Assembly: GCA_947630885.1 (NCBI GenBank)
Contig: CANRJI010000009.1
Coordinates: forward strand, 1-18,215
DNA length: 18,215 nucleotides
DNA from: an uncultured Bacilli bacterium
Lineage (GTDB): Bacteria > Bacillota_I > Bacilli_A > RF39 > UBA660
Direction: 5' to 3'
Below, piece after piece: positions 13,870 through 18,215 of the stretch; the first letter of the stretch is position 1, and each line of letters begins with the position of its first letter. Both the position numbers and the translations under genes were made by a program. The notes beneath the pieces are model-generated. The model searched no databases, had not been told where the DNA came from, and saw nothing but the letters and a program-made list of their open reading frames with translations.

Positions 13870-14937
13870 TTAGAATAAATCTTTAAAATCAGTTGTCTTA
13901 ATATTATCAGGAAGTGGAAACTTTATTGGTTTATGTTCTTTTTGTGATTCATAAATACCCAAAACAAGTTCCAATGCACGATATCCATCCTCTGCTGATA
14001 CATAAGGCTCTCGATTATTTTCAATTGCTTCTATCATATCTTTATATAAAGGTGTATGCCCTAAACCATAAACATTTTTGTGAACTTCATAATTTTCACT
14101 TAATACTGCCTCTTCATCTTCACCATCAAAGCGCCATACTTCAAGTTTATTTAAGGAACTTCCACCAGCTTTAACCGTACCTTTTTCTCCAAAAATATAT
14201 AAAGTTTCTTCTAAATTTTTAGGATAAACATTTGTTGTCCCCTCTATAGTACCATAACTACCATTTTTAAATTTAACGAGGGCAATACCTAAATCTTCAG
14301 CATCAATATAATCATGATTTAATTTATCAGTATAAGCAAATACTTCTGAAACTTCTCCGCCCATCATCCAACGAAGTAAGTCAATATTGTGAATACACTG
14401 ATTCATTAAAGCTCCTCCATCTTGCTCCCAAGTTCCTCTCCACGATGCTTGCTTATAATAATCAGTTCCTCTATTCCATCTAATATTAGCATTAGCATTA
14501 AAAATTCTTCCAAACTTATCATTCTCGACAGCCCAACGAATTTTTTGAACAGCCTTATTAAATCTATTTTGATGACAAGCACAAACTTTTACATTATATT
14601 TTTTCGATAAATCAATTATCTCTCTAGCATCTTGAAGTGATAAAGATATTGGCTTTTCAATAATTACATTAATTCCCATTTTAATACAGTCTTTGGCAAT
14701 TTTTGCATGTTCGCCGCTTTCAGTTGCTATCGCAACTAACGTAGGGTGCTCTTTTTCTAACATTTCTTTGTAGTCAGTATATTCTGAAACATTTTCTATT
14801 TCTTTAAATATTTCCTTTTTTTCTTTTATCTTTTCCTCATGCAAATCACATAGTCCAACAATTTCAAGATTATTATTAATCGCTGCTTGAATATGATTTA
14901 CAGATATCCTTCCGCAACCAATAAGTGCATATTTCAT
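13870..14937 (-). CDS. wbpB: Gfo/Idh/MocA-family UDP-GlcNAc-uronate 3-oxidase (WbpB-type)
   Basis: The 355-residue protein has the Gfo/Idh/MocA plan. It has an N-terminal Rossmann NAD site I-G-C-G-R-I (6-11), the catalytic-lysine motif I-E-K-P-I-S-L-S (93-100, Lys95), C-H-Q-N-R-F-N (121-127) and the C-terminal substrate site G-G-A-L-M-N-Q-C-I-H-N-I-D-L-L (174-188, His183 and Asp186). In the Pseudomonas and Bordetella pathways WbpB/WlbA oxidises C3 of UDP-GlcNAcA and passes the keto sugar to WbpE. The ATG 14937 overlaps the stop of the preceding glycosyltransferase gene as ATGA, so the genes are coupled. Function is inferred from family plus the complete set wbpB-E-D-A in a row. Confidence 0.9.
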   Translation of the reverse strand: MKYALIGCGRISVNHIQAAINNNLEIVGLCDLHEEKIKEKKEIFKEIENVSEYTDYKEMLEKEHPTLVAIATESGEHAKIAKDCIKMGINVIIEKPISLSLQDAREIIDLSKKYNVKVCACHQNRFNKAVQKIRWAVENDKFGRIFNANANIRWNRGTDYYKQASWRGTWEQDGGALMNQCIHNIDLLRWMMGGEVSEVFAYTDKLNHDYIDAEDLGIALVKFKNGSYGTIEGTTNVYPKNLEETLYIFGEKGTVKAGGSSLNKLEVWRFDGEDEEAVLSENYEVHKNVYGLGHTPLYKDMIEAIENNREPYVSAEDGYRALELVLGIYESQKEHKPIKFPLPDNIKTTDFKDLF

Positions 14938-16160
14938 TTATGATACTTCCTCTCTACTTTTTCCAAATGATTTGCTAACTCTTTATATATTCTATTCGCA
15001 TCAAACTTTTCTTCATATAATTTAAAAGCATTTTTTGAATATTCTTCACACATCTTTTTATCATTTTTCATTTTCAAAATAAAATTATATATATCATTAA
15101 CATTATCACTAGCATAGCCAACTTTATATTTATCAGTTAATACTTTCATATACCCTGTTGATGTTAAAAGAACTGGCTTCTTATACGATAAATATTCGCT
15201 GAATTTATTAGAGACACTCATCTGAAAATCAAAAGTGTTTTTATATGGAGCAAGACCTAGTTTACTATTATTTATAACATAAGATAAATGATCTTTATCT
15301 TGCCAACCTAAGAATTTAATATTAGTAGAACCCTCTGCTAAATCTTCAAAAGTTTTTAAGTTTGGCCCACTACCACAAACTAAGATATCGACACCATCTT
15401 TTTCTAATAATTTTGCTAACTCAGCAATAATATTATAATTAAATTGATTATTAATTGTTGCAAAAAAGCAAATATTAAATTTTTTCTTATCGACTTCTGG
15501 AACGATGACTTTGTCAGATATCATGTCATTATTTCTTTTAAATCCAATATAAAATGATTTATCGAGACTTGTTTTTTTACGACTTCCTTTTTCTAATCCC
15601 CAATCTAACATTAAATCAGAAATAGAAGTTATAGCATAGCAATTTCTCAAAACTTTCTTTGCCTTAATATCTAAATATTTAACATACGGTATCGATAAAT
15701 ATCTAAGTATTCCCTTTAAATTATGTTTAAAAATATCTGGCCATAGATCTCTTATATCCACTACTACCGGAACATTATTTTTTTTCCCATATTTTACTGC
15801 TTCATAAGCAAATTCAATTGTCGGAAACGAAGCATATATAATATCTGGTTTTTCCATTTTTTTCATTTTATACTTTAATTTAAAAGCTAGCATTTGATGA
15901 TTAATTATTCTCGTAACCGAAATATTTTTTTTATAAGATATAGCATGAATAAGATTTAAATAGTAATTATCTTTAACTTTTACAACCTCATCCTTTTCGC
16001 TACATTGTTTCTTTTTAAAATGATTAAAGGTACTCGCAAACCACGTAACTTCATGATTATTATTACTTAGTACTTCCGCAAGCATTCCCATTCTTAATAA
16101 TTTATCACTTTCATCAATAACTGGCAATGGCTCACCTGTTTTTAACAGCCATATTTTCAT
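14934..16160 (-). CDS. Glycosyltransferase, GT4 family (WbuB-like)
   Basis: This 408-residue GT-B protein begins M-K-I-W-L-L-K-T-G-E-P-L-P, the start seen in WbuB-like GT4 enzymes, with an early W-F-A-S-T-F-N-H-F-K-K-K-Q block. The C-terminal donor half has C-F-F-A-T-I-N, V-C-G-S-G-P-N-L and L-G-L-A-P-Y-K-N...N-K-F-S-E-Y-L-S-Y-K-K-P-V-L, with the Glu of the last motif in the place of the second E of E-x7-E. ATG 16160 is chosen over a TTG five codons upstream because AAGGTGAT lies 4 nt before it. It is the first gene of the main operon, behind an extended -10 promoter. It probably adds a sugar to the lipid-linked acceptor on the cytoplasmic face; donor unknown. It ends in an ATGA overlap with wbpB. 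Confidence 0.88.
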   Translation of the reverse strand: MKIWLLKTGEPLPVIDESDKLLRMGMLAEVLSNNNHEVTWFASTFNHFKKKQCSEKDEVVKVKDNYYLNLIHAISYKKNISVTRIINHQMLAFKLKYKMKKMEKPDIIYASFPTIEFAYEAVKYGKKNNVPVVVDIRDLWPDIFKHNLKGILRYLSIPYVKYLDIKAKKVLRNCYAITSISDLMLDWGLEKGSRKKTSLDKSFYIGFKRNNDMISDKVIVPEVDKKKFNICFFATINNQFNYNIIAELAKLLEKDGVDILVCGSGPNLKTFEDLAEGSTNIKFLGWQDKDHLSYVINNSKLGLAPYKNTFDFQMSVSNKFSEYLSYKKPVLLTSTGYMKVLTDKYKVGYASDNVNDIYNFILKMKNDKKMCEEYSKNAFKLYEEKFDANRIYKELANHLEKVERKYHK

Positions 16161-16164
16161 TATT

Positions 16165-16172
16165 ATCACCTT
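16165..16172 (-). promoter_or_regulatory. Ribosome binding site of the first operon gene
   Basis: AAGGTGAT on the minus strand lies 4 nt before ATG 16160. It rules against the in-frame TTG at 16175 as the start. Confidence 0.7.
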
Positions 16173-16202
16173 CAAAGTATTTTAAAACTCACTCTAAATA
16201 TT

Positions 16203-16231
16203 ATTTTAGCATATTTAACATAATTAAACTA
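16203..16231 (-). promoter_or_regulatory. Extended -10 promoter of the polysaccharide operon
   Basis: Minus-strand TGCTAAAAT (16211-16203) is an extended -10. The -35 hexamer 17 nt upstream (TAGTTT) is weak, but A-tracts begin right above it. Transcription would start near 16196, leaving a leader of about 36 nt before ATG 16160. This is the only promoter I can support for the run of eleven genes to 4237. Confidence 0.55.
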
Positions 16232-16233
16232 CC

Positions 16234-16269
16234 TTTTTCGCCATTTTTTCACATTTTTTCACATTTTTT
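16234..16269 (-). repeat. Four phased A-tracts in a 10-bp tandem repeat
   Basis: Homopolymer tracts (T on the plus strand, A on the minus strand) start at 16234, 16244, 16254 and 16264, exactly 10 bp apart. Three belong to near-perfect copies of the 10-mer CATTTTTTCA. Helical phasing of A-tracts bends DNA, and the block sits just upstream of the operon promoter. Confidence 0.75.
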
Positions 16270-16337
16270 GTATAACTTTTACCCCAAATTATCAATTAAT
16301 AAGCTGATTTTCTAAAAGCAAAAAACTCTTTTAGCAA

Positions 16338-16359
16338 CAAAAAACTACCAAAATAATCT
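16338..16359 (+). repeat. 22-bp direct repeat, copy 1 (terminator half)
   Basis: A 22-bp block (C, six As, CTACC, AAAATAATCT) recurs without mismatch at 17385-17406. Both copies form the U-tract side of a minus-strand terminator hairpin. The two copies flank the sugar transferase gene and its promoter. Confidence 0.85.
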
Positions 16360-16367
16360 ATTGGTAG
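16339..16367 (-). terminator. Rho-independent terminator of the sugar transferase gene
   Basis: Minus-strand stem CTACCAA/TTGGTAG (7 bp, 9-nt loop) is followed by six Ts (16344-16339). There is no T tract on the plus-strand side, so it works for the minus strand. It separates the sugar transferase gene from the operon promoter at 16203. Confidence 0.82.
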
Positions 16368-16400
16368 CCTATTACAAAATTCAATGTAACACAAAACTAA

Positions 16401-17093
16401 TCAGCTTATAATTGCTTCTTTTTTCTGCTTTCTTGAACTTTTTTGTTGTTTTTCTATTTTATTCTGGCAAAAAGAGCATTTTTTATTGTTCTGTGCCTTT
16501 AATGTTTTAAGTTCTTCATAAATTTCCGATTTACTATTGCTAAATCCTTCTCTTTTAATTAAACATTTAATAGTTTTAAAAAATATAATAACATCTAGTT
16601 TAAAAGTCAAATTATCCACATAATCTACATCTAACTTTATTCTATCTAATATATTTAAATCATTTCTTCCACTACACTGTGCTAATCCTGTAATTCCAGG
16701 AAGTACTTCCAATCTTCTTTTCTGATAGTCATTAAAATAATAAGCATAATCAACAACCCATGGCCTAGGGCCAATGAAACTCATTTCTCCCTTTAAAATA
16801 TTAAACATTTGAGGAAGTTCATCTAGAGAAGTTTTCCTTATTACTCTACCAACTTTAGTAAGACGATCTTCCTTTGTAGAATCATAAAAATCATTATCAC
16901 AAGTCATACTTCTAAATTTATAAAGTAAAAACTCTTTATTATTTTTTCCACTTCTCACTTGTTTAAATAGTACAGGCCCTTTTGAATCTAACTTTACTAA
17001 TAATGCTATAATTAACATTACTGGAGATAAAACAACAATTAAAATTAAAGCAAAAAAAATATCTAGCACACGTTTCACATATTTTTTATACAT
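16401..17093 (-). CDS. Undecaprenyl-phosphate sugar-1-phosphate transferase (small PglC-like bacterial sugar transferase)
   Basis: This 230-residue protein is a small monotopic phosphoglycosyl transferase. It has one reentrant hydrophobic helix (about 7-34) with the S-P break, then D-S-K-G-P-V-L-F-K-Q, F-L-L-Y-K-F-R-S-M, T-K-V-G-R-V-I-R-K-T-S-L-D-E-L-P-Q (catalytic Asp-Glu pair), G-E-M-S-F-I-G-P-R-P and V-L-P-G-I-T-G-L-A-Q. It starts the repeat unit by moving a sugar phosphate from UDP-sugar to undecaprenyl phosphate. ATG 17093 is preferred over ATG 17123 because GGTG lies 5 nt upstream and family members begin M-Y-K-K-Y; the longer form has no ribosome site. The C-terminal tail after about residue 180 is unusual: Lys-rich with C-S-F-C, and its stop lies in an inverted-repeat arm. 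The gene has its own promoter and terminator. The sugar is not predictable. Confidence 0.9.
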   Translation of the reverse strand: MYKKYVKRVLDIFFALILIVVLSPVMLIIALLVKLDSKGPVLFKQVRSGKNNKEFLLYKFRSMTCDNDFYDSTKEDRLTKVGRVIRKTSLDELPQMFNILKGEMSFIGPRPWVVDYAYYFNDYQKRRLEVLPGITGLAQCSGRNDLNILDRIKLDVDYVDNLTFKLDVIIFFKTIKCLIKREGFSNSKSEIYEELKTLKAQNNKKCSFCQNKIEKQQKSSRKQKKEAIIS

Positions 17094-17283
17094 TTTTACA
17101 CCAACTTTTTTTACACATTTCATTCATCAAGTATATTCTTAAATAACAACATATTCTCAAATAGCAAAGTAATATGAAAAAATCTATTATATTTACAACA
17201 CAAAAAAAGCTTTTACTGATATTATTATTGATAACTATATAGAAAAATTCATTAGATAAACTTCTAACAAATTCATTCTTTCC
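17094..17283 (-). promoter_or_regulatory. Long 5' leader of the sugar transferase gene
   Basis: About 190 nt lie between the predicted transcription start near 17283 and ATG 17093. The stretch holds a small hairpin TTAGA/TCTAA (17252-17256 with 17263-17267) flanked by two copies of AAATTCATT (17245-17253 and 17269-17277), but no terminator with a T tract and no riboswitch that I recognise. The rest of the 17094-17434 gap holds the promoter and the dnaJ terminator. Whether the leader regulates is unknown. Confidence 0.4.
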
Positions 17284-17289
17284 ACATTA

Positions 17290-17318
17290 ATTATAAACTT
17301 TTAACAATTATTAGTCAA
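17290..17318 (-). promoter_or_regulatory. Sigma-A promoter of the sugar transferase gene
   Basis: Minus-strand TTGACT (17318-17313), a spacer of exactly 17 nt, and TATAAT (17295-17290) form an almost perfect housekeeping promoter, the best in the window. Confidence 0.88.
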
Positions 17319-17384
17319 CCGAAAAAGAAAAAGTTAAAGAAAAAAAATATAACAATCTACTATTTAATTTTCAAATTTTAAAGT

Positions 17385-17406
17385 CAAAAAACTACCAAAA
17401 TAATCT
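17385..17406 (+). repeat. 22-bp direct repeat, copy 2 (terminator half)
   Basis: Identical to 16338-16359. Here it forms one side of the dnaJ terminator. Confidence 0.85.
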
Positions 17407-17415
17407 TTTAGTAGT
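17386..17415 (-). terminator. Rho-independent terminator of dnaJ
   Basis: Minus-strand stem ACTACTAAAA/TTTTGGTAGT (10 pairs including one U-G; 17415-17406 with 17400-17391), 5-nt loop, followed by five more Ts (17390-17386). It lies 20 bp past the dnaJ stop and should end the dnaJ transcript. Confidence 0.87.
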
Positions 17416-17434
17416 CTTTAATCATTTAAATTAT

Positions 17435-18215
17435 TTATTTGAGCATCTTTTTATATTTAACAATTTCTGGCTCATTATCAAGTTCTGTTTCCGCAAGTTC
17501 CTTAAATAAATCTTTTTGCTTTTTCGTAAGTTTACTTGGAATGATTACATTAGCGATAACATACATATCTCCCTTTTTATTGTTAACTTCACTATCTATT
17601 CCCTTACCTTTAAGTCTTAACTTACTATTATTTTTTGTTCCCTCAGGAATTGACAAAATAGCATTTCCATGTATTGTTGGAATCTCTTTTTTACAACCTA
17701 ATACAGCTTCTGTAATCGTAAGAGGTAAAACAATATAAATATCATTTTCATCTCTTTGATAAAAGTCATCAGCTTTAACACTAAACTCAATATATAAGTC
17801 TCCTGGATCTCCTCCATTAGTTCCTGCTTCACCTTTACCAGCAATTCGAAGTCTATTTCCTGTATCTACTCCTTTCGGTATCGTAACCGTAAGTGTTTTC
17901 TTTTGTTTTAACTTACCTTTACCACGGCAATCAGTACATGTTCTATCAAAAGCTGTACCCGTTCCATTACAGGTTGGACAAGTCGTTCTCGATAAGAATG
18001 AACCAAATAATGTACTCTGCTGTCTTGTTACCGTACCAGAGCCTTTACATTCCGAACAAGTATGACTTCCAAAGCCACCCTGTCCATGGCAAGTAGGACA
18101 CTCATCTTCACATTCGACATCAATATCCTTTTTAGCTCCATGAACTGCTTCATCAAAAGTAATTGTCATTCGGTATAGCAAGTCACTTCCATCTTCTCTT
18201 CTATTTCTTCTTGAA
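17435..18215 (-). CDS. dnaJ: Chaperone protein DnaJ, 5' end beyond the window
   Basis: The open frame runs through the right edge of the window, so the J-domain and Gly/Phe region are missing here; an in-frame TTG at 18181 is not a real start. What remains is the client-binding part: the first beta domain with D-L-L-Y-R-M-T-I-T-F-D-E-A-V-H-G, four zinc-binding repeats (C-P-T-C-H-G-Q-G, C-S-E-C-K-G-S-G, C-P-T-C-N-G-T-G, C-T-D-C-R-G-K-G) and the C-terminal I-P-K-G-V-D-T-G-N-R-L-R-I...G-D-L-Y-I. The linker between the first two zinc repeats is short (six residues). DnaJ is the Hsp40 partner of DnaK in cytoplasmic protein folding. A strong terminator follows; prmA, often next in Bacillota, is absent here. 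Confidence 0.95.
   Translation of the reverse strand, partial: SRRNRREDGSDLLYRMTITFDEAVHGAKKDIDVECEDECPTCHGQGGFGSHTCSECKGSGTVTRQQSTLFGSFLSRTTCPTCNGTGTAFDRTCTDCRGKGKLKQKKTLTVTIPKGVDTGNRLRIAGKGEAGTNGGDPGDLYIEFSVKADDFYQRDENDIYIVLPLTITEAVLGCKKEIPTIHGNAILSIPEGTKNNSKLRLKGKGIDSEVNNKKGDMYVIANVIIPSKLTKKQKDLFKELAETELDNEPEIVKYKKMLK

Larger units (their letters stand above)
16293..16414 (-). repeat. Inverted-repeat-bounded structured segment downstream of the sugar transferase
   Basis: Outer arms 16293-16309 and 16399-16414 pair over 16 bp with one bulged base (core ATAAGCTGATT/AATCAGCTTAT). Inside lie three separate hairpins: CTAAAAG/CTTTTAG (16312-16318 with 16328-16334), the terminator stem CTACCAA/TTGGTAG (16345-16351 with 16361-16367) and TTACA/TGTAA (16372-16376 with 16385-16389). 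The right arm contains the stop codon of the sugar transferase gene. No flanking target duplication is seen. Confidence 0.6.

Noticed and set aside
13914..14174. Plus-strand open frames opposite wbpB and other genes
   Set aside because: They lie wholly inside clear minus-strand genes, lack ribosome sites and recognisable motifs, and are explained as antisense shadows.
17093..17123. Longer start of the sugar transferase at ATG 17123
   Set aside because: No ribosome site before it, and family members begin at the M-Y-K-K-Y equivalent.
17235..17276. 13-codon leader peptide (ATG 17276) in the sugar transferase leader
   Set aside because: The predicted transcription start is only about 7 nt before the ATG, the GGAAAG site would be at the very RNA end, and no codon bias or attenuator hairpin follows.
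1..18215. tRNA, rRNA, CRISPR array, transposase or phage genes
   Set aside because: Both strands were scanned by eye; no cloverleaf with tRNA consensus, no spaced direct-repeat array and no transposase or integrase motifs were seen.
1..18215. Mycoplasma-type code with TGA as Trp
   Set aside because: rsmE, wbpE, the sugar transferase and a GT4 gene end in TGA at the expected family length, and Trp positions use TGG.

Overview
This is an AT-rich window (well under 40% G+C by eye) in which every convincing gene lies on the minus strand. The standard genetic code applies: TGA is a stop in several genes and Trp is TGG, so it is not a Mycoplasma-type code. A SpoIIP sporulation hydrolase, Gram-positive-type Shine-Dalgarno sites (AGGAGGT/GAGGTGA), sigma-A-like promoters, an LCP-family protein and a VanZ-family protein point to a low-GC Bacillota, probably an endospore-forming or spore-former-derived lineage. 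The exact lineage cannot be read from the sequence.

Layout in transcription order (right to left): the 3' part of dnaJ (17435-18215, cut by the window edge) and its terminator; an isolated phosphoglycosyl transferase gene (16401-17093) with a good promoter, a leader of about 190 nt and its own terminator; then a tightly packed run of eleven genes from 16160 down to 4237 behind an extended -10 promoter with phased A-tracts. The run encodes a GT4 glycosyltransferase, the four-enzyme set wbpB-wbpE-wbpD-wbpA for a UDP-2,3-diacetamido-2,3-dideoxy-hexuronic acid, a GNAT-like protein, a NodB-like deacetylase-type protein, a second GT4, a Wzy-like polymerase fused to a TupA-like ATP-grasp domain, a Wzx flippase and a VanZ-like protein. 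A separately promoted LCP gene (2609-4099) follows and ends in a strong terminator. The last block is rsmE (own promoter), a single-pass membrane protein of unknown function, a terminator, and spoIIP behind a promoter that resembles a sigma-E site.

How it works together: the transferase at 16401 should load the first sugar phosphate onto undecaprenyl phosphate. WbpA, WbpB, WbpE and WbpD make an activated di-N-acetylated uronic acid, and the two GT4 enzymes extend the lipid-linked repeat. The GNAT-like and NodB-like proteins may modify it, Wzx flips it, the Wzy part polymerises it, and LCP may attach the product to peptidoglycan. No Wzz/Wzd-Wze chain-length kinase or Wzb/CpsB phosphatase is present in the window.

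Main points of interest: the in-frame Wzy-TupA fusion, which together with the uronic acid pathway suggests a polymer amidated on its carboxyl groups; the position of the whole locus between dnaJ and rsmE, which in many Bacillota are near neighbours; and an inverted-repeat-bounded structured segment plus a repeated terminator sequence around the phosphoglycosyl transferase gene.
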